Assembly (NCBI RefSeq): GCF_001403875.1
Contig: NZ_LN884297.1
Coordinates: 310,001 to 374,000 of the forward strand
Length of the DNA: 64,000 bases
Direction: 5' to 3'
DNA from: Paenibacillus ihumii
GTDB taxonomy: Bacteria > Bacillota > Bacilli > Paenibacillales > Paenibacillaceae
The stretch's first letter is position 1. Each line of letters begins with the position of its first letter. Made by a program: the position numbers and the translations under genes. Of the stretch, positions 42,335-50,073 are shown piece by piece. The notes beneath the pieces were generated by a model that did no database searches, was not told the origin of the DNA, and worked only from the letters and a program-made list of their open reading frames with translations.

Positions 42335-45300
42335 CTAAACAAGACTATTTTCCCAAGACTTATTTACCTCTCTAATCTGATCCTCGAGCAAATTAATTCC
42401 ATGGCCAAACGAATGTACAGCTTTAATCCGCTCTATCTTTCTTCTAATATAGTATCCTTCTCCTGCTGGAAGAATTTTATTGCTTTGCTCATATGGAATC
42501 TTAATATTGAACAATTGAGCATCAGAAATGTCGGTTGTGCCAAGAAGCCACCCAACCTGGGAGGATTTAATCTCTTTCATCCATGAGTCCCAGTTTTGAT
42601 GCAGGTCGCTTGCCTGCCCGGCAATAACGATCACCAAACCACTCTCCTGGCCGTAACGAGTCAGGTATTCCAAATGCTCTGTTACTGCGAAAGATCCCGA
42701 GATTCGTTTAGCCGTAACATCCGCATCATCCATTAGAAGCATAAGCTTAGGCTTGCCTTCAGACGAGGCTGGTTCCGAAAGTCGTTTTTCTACTTCATTT
42801 CGAATTGTCTGGAGCATCTCCTCCAGACTTCTATCGTCCGATGCATAGCCTCTTGTATGAGCTAATGACCTAAGTGCGCTTACCCCCGGAGATGAGCGTC
42901 TAAAATCACACAAATATAACTCAAGCTCCTCTGAATTGCGGTATTGCGATGCCATGATCCCAATTGTAGTAAGCAATGAAGTCTTTCCACCTTCCGCACG
43001 CCCGGCAATCGTAAAGAAAGGGCCATCAACAAGGTTCCAGACAAATGGCTTAAGATCATCTACTCTGAGGGCGATTGGAAACTGTTCGGAAGAGTACTCC
43101 GAGCTTCTTCCCCAGAATTCCTGCAAAGAAATCATTTCAGGCAAGGTTCGTACTGGGGACGGCTTATAGCCTTTCCAACTCTCATCCATAGTCTGAAAAA
43201 TTTCTCTAAGCTTCTTGGCTCTAGCCGATTCGCTAGGTGCTTCCACCGAAAGCGCGGTCTGGAACTCAAAAGGCGGCAGGGCTCCTTTAACAAAGCCGCG
43301 TCCTTCCGGCAGCTGCCCAGGAATACTGGATAGACGGCCGACCGTATAATGGTAATCCCCCGCATCAGATAGCTGAAAGGAAATGGCGTTGGGGAAATTG
43401 CTTCTAACTCGATCCGCAATATCCGATACCCGATTCACTGTAATCGCAAAATATATCCCAAGACTCGCGCCTTCCCGCATGATTACTTCTATTCTTTCGT
43501 GAGCTTTCTCAAACTGATTTTTAAAGCTTAGATATCCATCAATAACGACAAGAATCGCTGGCAATTTCTCTCCGGTATCGTCGCAATAAGCAAGCCTTGA
43601 CTTAACCCCTGTTTCGGCAAATAATACTTTTCGATATCTGATCTGCTCCTCCAGCAATCCTATTAATCGCTCAATTTTCTCCTCTTGGTCATCCTGAATA
43701 ACATCCCCCACATGAGGCAGCAGATGATAGTCCTTGAGCATGCGGCCAAAATCAAGCGCATATATATGGACATCCTCTGGAGTATTCCCCAATGCAAGGG
43801 CATAAAGGAACGTCTGAATGAACGTCGTTTTCCCTGTTCCCGGCATGCCATAAATAATCCAGTGCCCCGATTCGAGATCAATATGCAGCGGGAATTGTGT
43901 CTGATTGCCCACATCATCAACAAGACCTACTTTAGGGTTCAACAATGTACGAGTCTCAATCACTGCATCAGGCAAATCGTCCAAGACAAGCTCGGCTGGA
44001 AGCGGAGGAAGCCATGGTCCTGGCAAACGATGGATACCTTGACTCTCAGCCTCTTTGGCAATATATTGTGTCAGCACACTAAGCTGCTTCAGCTCGATCC
44101 CCCGTTCTTCCGCCCGTACTTGCGGAATAATTTCCAAGGGATCCACGAGCTTGCTGCGGCTGCCATCGAGCCTGATCTCGAAAATCTGATTATCGCTTTG
44201 CTTGGCATCCTCGCCTGGCCGGTAAGGCGCCCCGCTCCATGCAAATTGAACAGATTCAAACACTTCGTTGCTCCCAACCTGCAAATAGCCGCGTCCTGGG
44301 TTTGTAATATAAGCCGCATCAGGAATCTTAAGCATCTCTCGGCTGTCCCCTTCATCCTGAACCCTCAAACATATGCGATACCTGGAGTTGCTCCAAATCT
44401 TATCATCTACCACTCCTCCGGGCTTCTGCGTGGCCAAGAGCAAGTGAACCCCTAGCGTTCTTCCGATGGCGGCAATACTGACAAGCTCGCTCATGAATTC
44501 CGGCTGATCCTTTTTTAGCTGAGCAAATTCATCAATGACTATAAAGAGATGCGGCAGCGGTTCCCGCTCTCGCCACTCGGTTCGATAATATTCATCAATA
44601 TGCTGCACATTCCCGGCGGAAACAAACAGTCTTTGCCTGCGCTTAAGCTCTGCCTTCAAGGAAACTTTGGAGCGTTCAATCAACCCTTCCTCTTCCAGAT
44701 TGGTGATCGTCGCAATGACGTGAGGCAAATCCGCAAAGGTATTGGACATTCCGCCTCCTTTATAGTCAATCAGCATAAGAGCAACGTCATGCGGATGATA
44801 GTGCACGGCGAGCGAAGCGATCATCGATTGTATGACTTCACTCTTGCCGGAGCCTGTTGTGCCAGCCATTAATCCGTGCGGACCATGTCCCTTGCGCTCA
44901 ATTTTATCGTGAAGATTCAGAATGACAGGCTTCTTCCCCCCTCGAACCCCGACGGGGAATGGAAGCGTATTCGGATACCGGTTCTGTTCCCACTTGCTTG
45001 ATACATCGATTTCATGAACCACATCAACTTCGAATAGCTCAAATAAGGTCAGCACATTTACAATTTCATCTGCGGAATTGCTCTTAATACGATAAGGCGC
45101 AATGCCCCTGGCATAACTATCCACTTGGAACAATGTCATGCTGTCGGATTGAAACGGCTGAACATAGGGAACAGCATCCTTGGGTTTAGCATATGTATTA
45201 TCCGAAGAGCCTCCTGTTACATTTGTAGAGCGCATAATTCCTTCTGTTCCCTTTAGCTCAACAACTAACTGACACTCCTTAGGCAGCAAATCTCTCCTCG

Positions 45301-46342
45301 ACGCCAGCACCACGGTGCAGGCGCCAATATCGTCGGACTGTTTAAGAAGCAGAGGCAGTAAGGGCTCATGCTCTAGCATTTCTATATAAGATATGAAGCA
45401 GACATAGAAGGGCAGCGCCTCTCCCTTCTTTTCGCTCCATGAGCGTCTTTGAAGTATAGTGAATAGCTGCTCCAATAATTGTGGCTGATAGCTTCGCTCC
45501 TGAAAAATATAGCGTTTGCTTCTATTATCATCCCAAGTGTGAGGAAGCCACCGGAGCCAACTCCAATTTGGTGCTTGCAGTTGATTTAGAAAGGCGCTAA
45601 TCTTCACTTCATCGGGTGCATGGTGGGTTGATATTTGAGTTATGACTGACCTGCAGAACATATTTAAGTCCTCTTCCTCGCCAACCAGACCGATCACACG
45701 ATATTTATTCATATCCATAAGAGCCGGGACATTCGTAATCGTTGCGAAGCGTTCCGCTAGTTCCTCCGCCTTCTCCACTAACGGATCCTTATCCAGCCCT
45801 TCCTGCTTCGGGACATTGATTTCGAACCCGCTTGGTACAGTACCGATTCCTACCCGTATCTTCATAAAATCCGCATCCTGAGGGATTCTCTCCCAAATCG
45901 AGGAGCTTCTCTCCAGCATTAATTGGGTACAGAATTGTGGTTCAAGATGGGTTTGATGCCAATCGAGCACCAATTCGTTCTTCCAGTTCTGAAGCTTCTC
46001 CCGCTGCTCTTCCAAATGAGCTTCGTATTTCTGGGTTCGTCTCTTCAAATCTTTGCGATGCTTGCTCTTCTGCTGAATATGCACCAATACCGGAATGAAA
46101 TAGGAAGCAACCATCGTACATAGTGAAACCATTTGGATAATAACGAATTGATTATTCCCTCTGCTATTGTAAAAAGCCATCATCGCCGTAGCCCCGGCAA
46201 CCGTGACCATAATCGGAACCATAATGGATATCAGGTTCAACGACGGGGTCTGAGGAACCGATGGAGGGCGAACCAATTCTACAGGTTCCCTGGTCTGCTC
46301 TTTGATTATTCGCGGCGACCTTCGATAGAAGAAATATGACAT
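42335..46342 (-). CDS. essC: EssC/YukB-like FtsK/SpoIIIE ATPase, motor of type VII secretion
   Basis: A 1335-residue membrane ATPase. Two membrane helices lie at about 37-58 and 66-89, followed by a basic coiled-coil region. Three FtsK/SpoIIIE domains carry Walker A motifs AGTTGSGKS (about 490), GMPGTGKT (about 832) and GRAEGGKT (about 1114). Typical EssC proteins begin with two FHA domains and are near 1480 residues; here there is no FHA region, so the N-terminus is more like EccC of ESX systems. It is first in the operon and powers export of the WXG100 proteins and probably of the Rhs and lipase effectors. The first domain is canonical; D3 lacks the Walker GKS form but keeps GGKT. Confidence 0.94.
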   Translation of the reverse strand: MSYFFYRRSPRIIKEQTREPVELVRPPSVPQTPSLNLISIMVPIMVTVAGATAMMAFYNSRGNNQFVIIQMVSLCTMVASYFIPVLVHIQQKSKHRKDLKRRTQKYEAHLEEQREKLQNWKNELVLDWHQTHLEPQFCTQLMLERSSSIWERIPQDADFMKIRVGIGTVPSGFEINVPKQEGLDKDPLVEKAEELAERFATITNVPALMDMNKYRVIGLVGEEEDLNMFCRSVITQISTHHAPDEVKISAFLNQLQAPNWSWLRWLPHTWDDNRSKRYIFQERSYQPQLLEQLFTILQRRSWSEKKGEALPFYVCFISYIEMLEHEPLLPLLLKQSDDIGACTVVLASRRDLLPKECQLVVELKGTEGIMRSTNVTGGSSDNTYAKPKDAVPYVQPFQSDSMTLFQVDSYARGIAPYRIKSNSADEIVNVLTLFELFEVDVVHEIDVSSKWEQNRYPNTLPFPVGVRGGKKPVILNLHDKIERKGHGPHGLMAGTTGSGKSEVIQSMIASLAVHYHPHDVALMLIDYKGGGMSNTFADLPHVIATITNLEEEGLIERSKVSLKAELKRRQRLFVSAGNVQHIDEYYRTEWREREPLPHLFIVIDEFAQLKKDQPEFMSELVSIAAIGRTLGVHLLLATQKPGGVVDDKIWSNSRYRICLRVQDEGDSREMLKIPDAAYITNPGRGYLQVGSNEVFESVQFAWSGAPYRPGEDAKQSDNQIFEIRLDGSRSKLVDPLEIIPQVRAEERGIELKQLSVLTQYIAKEAESQGIHRLPGPWLPPLPAELVLDDLPDAVIETRTLLNPKVGLVDDVGNQTQFPLHIDLESGHWIIYGMPGTGKTTFIQTFLYALALGNTPEDVHIYALDFGRMLKDYHLLPHVGDVIQDDQEEKIERLIGLLEEQIRYRKVLFAETGVKSRLAYCDDTGEKLPAILVVIDGYLSFKNQFEKAHERIEVIMREGASLGIYFAITVNRVSDIADRVRSNFPNAISFQLSDAGDYHYTVGRLSSIPGQLPEGRGFVKGALPPFEFQTALSVEAPSESARAKKLREIFQTMDESWKGYKPSPVRTLPEMISLQEFWGRSSEYSSEQFPIALRVDDLKPFVWNLVDGPFFTIAGRAEGGKTSLLTTIGIMASQYRNSEELELYLCDFRRSSPGVSALRSLAHTRGYASDDRSLEEMLQTIRNEVEKRLSEPASSEGKPKLMLLMDDADVTAKRISGSFAVTEHLEYLTRYGQESGLVIVIAGQASDLHQNWDSWMKEIKSSQVGWLLGTTDISDAQLFNIKIPYEQSNKILPAGEGYYIRRKIERIKAVHSFGHGINLLEDQIREVNKSWENSLV

Positions 46343-46515
46343 AGACTAACCACTCACTTTCCTATACTCTTGCTGTTTTAAGCATGATAATAGAACCATT
46401 CCTAAATACCCGGTAAAAAGATAGAATATAGGCCGATTATACCATGTGGTTTTTGAAAAATTTGTCGATTATTGTTGAATGTTACTAATATTTTTATTTA
46501 ATTCAAAATAAAAAA

Positions 46516-46536
46516 ACCTCGCATTATTTGCAAGGT
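46516..46536 (-). terminator. Terminator after decayed lipoprotein gene
   Basis: ACCTCGCA and TGCAAGGT pair imperfectly and are followed by T7 on the minus strand, about 70 bases downstream of the lipoprotein pseudogene. The rest of 46343-46605 shows no gene; it holds the upstream region of essC. Confidence 0.6.
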
Positions 46537-46605
46537 ACTTGATTTTATATCTTAAGACCACCTATCTGCCTAATCGTCCAATTGGCTCTTGATCGAACTC
46601 GATTT

Positions 46606-46979
46606 CTAATCGGACGGCAATTCCGGTGTGTTACTTGAATCTTTATCTTCTACCCTCTGACTATTCATATATTCCTTTGGAATACCCGCACTGCTCACCT
46701 CGTATGTAATATAGCTTATAAATACATGTATCTCATCATCTTCCTTGCCTTCTATATGCCCTCTAAAAAAATAGTGCTGCTAACATAAGAAGGCATAATA
46801 TCATACTCCGCAAAAACGACATCAACATTATAATTTTCCTTAAAATGCTTTAACGCTACCTGCTCTGCCTTTGCTCGAATTTCCTTTTCCCGCTTCAGTT
46901 CTTCCTTGCTCTTACAACCCCCTACTAGTACAATCAATATGAAAAAAAATACAATCAATAATATCCTCGGACTCTTCAC
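46606..46979 (-). pseudogene. Frameshifted immunity-type lipoprotein
   Basis: This is a near copy of the lipoprotein at 47024-47398. The start MKSPRILLIVFFFILIVLVGGC and KSKEELKREKEIRAKAEQV are intact. A one-base loss near 46760 produces a premature TAG (product of 75 residues ending FLEGI). In the next frame the normal continuation HIEGKEDDEIHVFISYITYE and VSSAGIPKEYMNSQRVED runs to TAG at 46606-46608. It can still make a short lipidated peptide but not the complete protein. Confidence 0.85.
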
Positions 46980-47023
46980 ATTATCACCTCTATCAATTTT
47001 CCAGTTGCTCCTGAGATTCTGAT

Positions 47024-47398
47024 CTAATCAGACGGCAATTCCGATGTGTTACTTGAAGCTTCATCTTCTACCCTCTGACTATTCATATATTCCTTTGGAA
47101 TACCCGCACTGCTTACCTCGTATGTAATATAGCTTATAAAAATGTCGATTTCTTTATCTTTTTCACCTTTTATATGTCCTTCAAAGTAGATAGTACTACT
47201 TATATAAGAAGGCATAATATCATACCTTGTAAATACCACATCAACATTATATTTTTCTTTAAAATGATTCACCCCCACCTGCTCCGCCTTTACTCGAATT
47301 TCCTCTTCCCGCTTCAGTTCTTCTTTACTTTTACAACCCCCTACTAGAAGAATTAATATAGAAAGACATACTATCAGGAATATCCTCATACCCTTCAT
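47024..47398 (-). CDS. Lipoprotein, probable immunity protein of the lipase toxin (DUF1433/TilA-like)
   Basis: A 124-residue lipoprotein with the lipobox LVGGC at about residues 18-22, then a charged helix (KSKEELKREEEIRVKAEQV) and a small alpha/beta domain with HFKEKYNVDVVFTRYDIMPSYISSTIYFEGH. It would be anchored on the outer face of the membrane, where a secreted phospholipase acts. Its gene is divergent from the lipase gene 85 bases away, and three paralogues lie nearby. In S. aureus the lipase TslA is neutralised by the lipoprotein TilA. The similarity of context, rather than any search, is the basis of this call. Confidence 0.75.
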   Translation of the reverse strand: MKGMRIFLIVCLSILILLVGGCKSKEELKREEEIRVKAEQVGVNHFKEKYNVDVVFTRYDIMPSYISSTIYFEGHIKGEKDKEIDIFISYITYEVSSAGIPKEYMNSQRVEDEASSNTSELPSD

Positions 47399-47418
47399 TT
47401 TCTCATCCCTTCATTTAT

Positions 47419-47448
47419 TTGGAATTTATAATATAATACTATTATACT
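47419..47448 (+). promoter_or_regulatory. Candidate sigma-A promoter of the lipase gene
   Basis: TTGGAA (47419-47424) and TATACT (47443-47448) are 18 bases apart, about 35 bases before the TTG start, in very AT-rich DNA. Confidence 0.5.
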
Positions 47449-47483
47449 ATCAATTAATAATTAAGTATAAAGGAGGAGGAGCT

Positions 47484-48797
47484 TTGGCTTATATTAGTGA
47501 TGAAGTATATAAAGAAATATCAGAAGCCTCATATAAAAAAACTAAAACTGTTCAACGTGATACCAAACTTCAAGGCTGGGAAGCCGTTGAACCAGAAGGA
47601 GCCGTTCTTCATGGCACTCGAGGATTTGATGCAACTGTATTCTACAATGAGAAGAACAATCAGGTTGTCATTGGCTTCCGCGGAACAGAGCCTCAATGGG
47701 GCGGCTTGGATCAGACTTTAAACCGACTTGGCGACTTTGACACAGACTTGAATGATATTGTTCGGGGAAGGTTCAAAGAACTAAAGAAGCAGCATGAGCC
47801 TAGCCTTAAAAATTTTTTATTATATTCTTTAGAGGCAGATATGAATTATAGAGCCAATCAGTTCTATCAAGCACAAAAATTGTATGATGCTGTAAAAAAG
47901 CAATATCCTACCGCCGAAATTACCTCTACCGGTCATTCATTAGGAGGAGCACTTACACAGTATGTCGCAGTAAACAATGGTATACAAGGGGTCACCTTCA
48001 GCGCTCCTAGTGTTACTAATTTGCTAACGGACGAACAACTTGAGAAACTCAATAACGGTGAATATGATAAACAAATCATAAATTACGTCCACCCTAGCGA
48101 CTCCGTCGGTGCCGGAGCATTAGGGGAGTATAAACGCCATGTCGGCTCTACATACTATGTCAATTTAGACTTTCAATCTGCTAACGAAGCATATTACACT
48201 ATAAAATATCCAACAATCATTGGGGGAAAAGTGTGGTATATACCCGGTCAGTGGGGACCTGGGCATTTTATGAGGGTAGCTTTTTCATTTATGGGTAGTG
48301 ACGATCGGCTATCTTTTCATTCCCTAGAGAACTTCACTTTTGATTCCGATGGAAATATCAATAATACTCTAATAGATAGACTGACAGGCGAACCGATTCA
48401 AGGATCTCCGCGCTGGAATAACTATATCGACGCTATAGTCGCGTGGGAGAAATTAAGAAATGGCACTCTCGATATGTTTCAATCCTATTCCAACAAATTT
48501 TTCTCTAGCATCGCACTTCTAGCTGGATCAACCATTGAACTACAGCCCGAAGCTCTTAAAGAGGCCAGCAGCAAAATCAAACTTAATGTCCAGGAATTTC
48601 AACGAGAGCTTCCCGGAACTTTAAGAACGATTCAGAGTCTCCTCGGGTCAAGCCGCAGCCGTTCTCTTGAGCCCATTGTACATAACACCATTTCCGAATT
48701 GAACCAGTTCATCCGCTGGTATGCCACTACCGCAGACCGTATCGCTCAGTTCATTAATAAGAAAGCGGATGATTTCATTCAAGCGGATCGAGGCTAG
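47484..48797 (+). CDS. Reverse-organised type VII lipase toxin (TslA-like)
   Basis: A 437-residue protein. Residues about 30-300 are a class 3 lipase/phospholipase domain: VVIGFRGTEPQ (oxyanion strand), nucleophile Ser152 in TGHSLGG, Asp206 in HPSDSVG and His279 in SFHSLENF. Residues about 330-437 are helical (EASSKIKLNVQEFQ, then IVHNTISELNQFIRWYATTADRIAQF) like an LXG/WXG targeting domain. No signal peptide. This lipase-first, helical-domain-last order is that of S. aureus TslA, which leaves by the type VII system. TTG 47484 follows AGGAGGAGGA. It precedes a helical partner gene and is flanked by candidate immunity lipoproteins. Confidence 0.88.
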   Translation: MAYISDEVYKEISEASYKKTKTVQRDTKLQGWEAVEPEGAVLHGTRGFDATVFYNEKNNQVVIGFRGTEPQWGGLDQTLNRLGDFDTDLNDIVRGRFKELKKQHEPSLKNFLLYSLEADMNYRANQFYQAQKLYDAVKKQYPTAEITSTGHSLGGALTQYVAVNNGIQGVTFSAPSVTNLLTDEQLEKLNNGEYDKQIINYVHPSDSVGAGALGEYKRHVGSTYYVNLDFQSANEAYYTIKYPTIIGGKVWYIPGQWGPGHFMRVAFSFMGSDDRLSFHSLENFTFDSDGNINNTLIDRLTGEPIQGSPRWNNYIDAIVAWEKLRNGTLDMFQSYSNKFFSSIALLAGSTIELQPEALKEASSKIKLNVQEFQRELPGTLRTIQSLLGSSRSRSLEPIVHNTISELNQFIRWYATTADRIAQFINKKADDFIQADRG

Positions 48798-48827
48798 CCC
48801 TTTTTAAGAACACAGGAGGTTATACAT

Positions 48828-49103
48828 ATGTCAGGAAAAATCCTTATAGAGCTTGATGAATTATTGCAAGCAGAACGAAAGCTAAATCAAGTGATGCAAA
48901 AGCTCCGACAAGATGAATTCTATTTAAGGAACGTCTATGGCCAGCTATACGGCTGGAAGGGAATGGCTGGAGACGAGATGCGTAAACAGATGAGCTCCTT
49001 CTTTAGTGATTTATCTACCTGGAATTCTCGGTTTGAGGCCCGAAGAGATGAGCTAATCCGCTATATTGAGCGCATGAGATATTTAGACGAATCCATGAAA
49101 TAG
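48828..49103 (+). CDS. WXG-like helical partner of the lipase toxin
   Basis: A 91-residue two-helix protein with YGWKGMAG at about residues 43-50 in the turn. It starts 30 bases after the lipase stop behind a strong AGGAGG. It fits the role of the small TlaA-type partners that stack on the C-terminal domain of reverse-organised toxins. Only one partner is present here, where S. aureus has two. A perfect terminator hairpin follows at 49114-49142. Confidence 0.85.
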   Translation: MSGKILIELDELLQAERKLNQVMQKLRQDEFYLRNVYGQLYGWKGMAGDEMRKQMSSFFSDLSTWNSRFEARRDELIRYIERMRYLDESMK

Positions 49104-49113
49104 AGAAGAATAT

Positions 49114-49142
49114 AAGGATAGGTATTATTTGAACCTATCCTT
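49114..49142 (+). terminator. Bidirectional terminator between lipase operon and lipoprotein gene
   Basis: AAGGATAGGT and ACCTATCCTT form a perfect 10-bp stem with a 9-base loop, followed by TATGTTTT. It lies between two converging genes. Confidence 0.85.
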
Positions 49143-49163
49143 TATGTTTTCCCTACCTTCGTT

Positions 49164-49511
49164 TTACTCTTTTTCATTCCCTGTAGACTCGAAATATTCC
49201 TCCGGCAAACCGGCACTGGTTACTTCATATGTCATATAATCTATAGAAACATCTACTTTTTTCTCTTCTTCTTCTGCAATATATCCTTTTAAAAATATTG
49301 TACTATTCACATATAGAGGTAAAATTTTATATCCCGTAAACACCACGTCTAAATTATAAGTATCCTTGAAATGCTTCAGCCCCACCTGCTCGGCCCTTGC
49401 TCGGATTTCCTCTTCTCGCTTCAACTCTTCTTTGCTCTTACAGCCTCCTACTATAAGAATCAATATAGAAAGAAATATGAGTAACAGCATTCTCCGACTC
49501 AATGTTCTCAC
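49164..49511 (-). CDS. Immunity-type lipoprotein, paralogue 3
   Basis: A 115-residue lipoprotein of the same family as 47024-47398: lipobox IVGGC, KSKEELKREEEIRARAEQV, then HFKDTYNLDVVFTGYKILPLYVNSTIFLKGY and YMTYEVTSAGLPEEYF. It converges on the lipase operon. Divergence in the C-terminal part suggests specificity for a different lipase variant. The ATG at codon 8 is an alternative start. Confidence 0.75.
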   Translation of the reverse strand: MRTLSRRMLLLIFLSILILIVGGCKSKEELKREEEIRARAEQVGLKHFKDTYNLDVVFTGYKILPLYVNSTIFLKGYIAEEEEKKVDVSIDYMTYEVTSAGLPEEYFESTGNEKE

Positions 49512-49566
49512 CTGCCCTCATTTTTATTAGATCCTGTCTCTTATTTATTAATTATCTCTTGGTCGT

Positions 49567-49893
49567 CTAGTACTTCTTTTTAAATTCTTCTGCTATTCCC
49601 ACTACAGACACTTCATCTGTCTGACGGTCTACAATAATATATACTGCCTGATCTTTCATACCTTCTACATGTCCATACAAGGTTATAGTATTACTTATGT
49701 AAGCTGGCATAATATCATACTCAGTAAAAACTACATTAACATCGTAATTTTCCTTGAAATAATTTTTGGCTACCTGCTCGGTTTTTATTCGAATCTGTTC
49801 TTCTTTTTGTAGTTCTTCCTTGCTCTTACAGCCTCCTACCACCACAATCAATATAAAAAGAAAAATTAACAGCAGCATTCGTTGCTTCTTCAT
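49567..49893 (-). CDS. Immunity-type lipoprotein, paralogue 4
   Basis: A 108-residue lipoprotein: lipobox VVGGC, KSKEELQKEEQIRIKTEQV, YFKENYDVNVVFTEYDIMPAYISNTITLYGHVEG and a short end. It is the most diverged of the four paralogues. It lies 55 bases upstream of paralogue 3 on the same strand, so the two may be co-transcribed. Confidence 0.75.
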   Translation of the reverse strand: MKKQRMLLLIFLFILIVVVGGCKSKEELQKEEQIRIKTEQVAKNYFKENYDVNVVFTEYDIMPAYISNTITLYGHVEGMKDQAVYIIVDRQTDEVSVVGIAEEFKKKY

Positions 49894-49978
49894 ATTCTCA
49901 CCTTTTCATATATTTGGTACTTTATAACGCAATGATACCATTCTTTTGGGTGGTGATCATAAGCTGTGATTATAAAGC

Positions 49979-50015
49979 AACAATAGATCCTATCCTATAG
50001 ACAAGATCTATTGTT
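49979..50015 (-). terminator. Terminator of the stalk/giant protein operon
   Basis: AACAATAGATC and GATCTATTGTT form an 11-bp stem about 60 bases after the stop at 50074. The T-run downstream on the minus strand is weak. Confidence 0.65.
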
Positions 50016-50073
50016 CTCGTTCATCTTCTATTTTAGCTCATTAATAACCAGGACTAACTCTAACCCGGCCTTA

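Noticed and set aside
43685..44455. 256-codon plus-strand frame
   Set aside because: Antisense to the ATPase domains of EssC, which carry three Walker A motifs on the minus strand.
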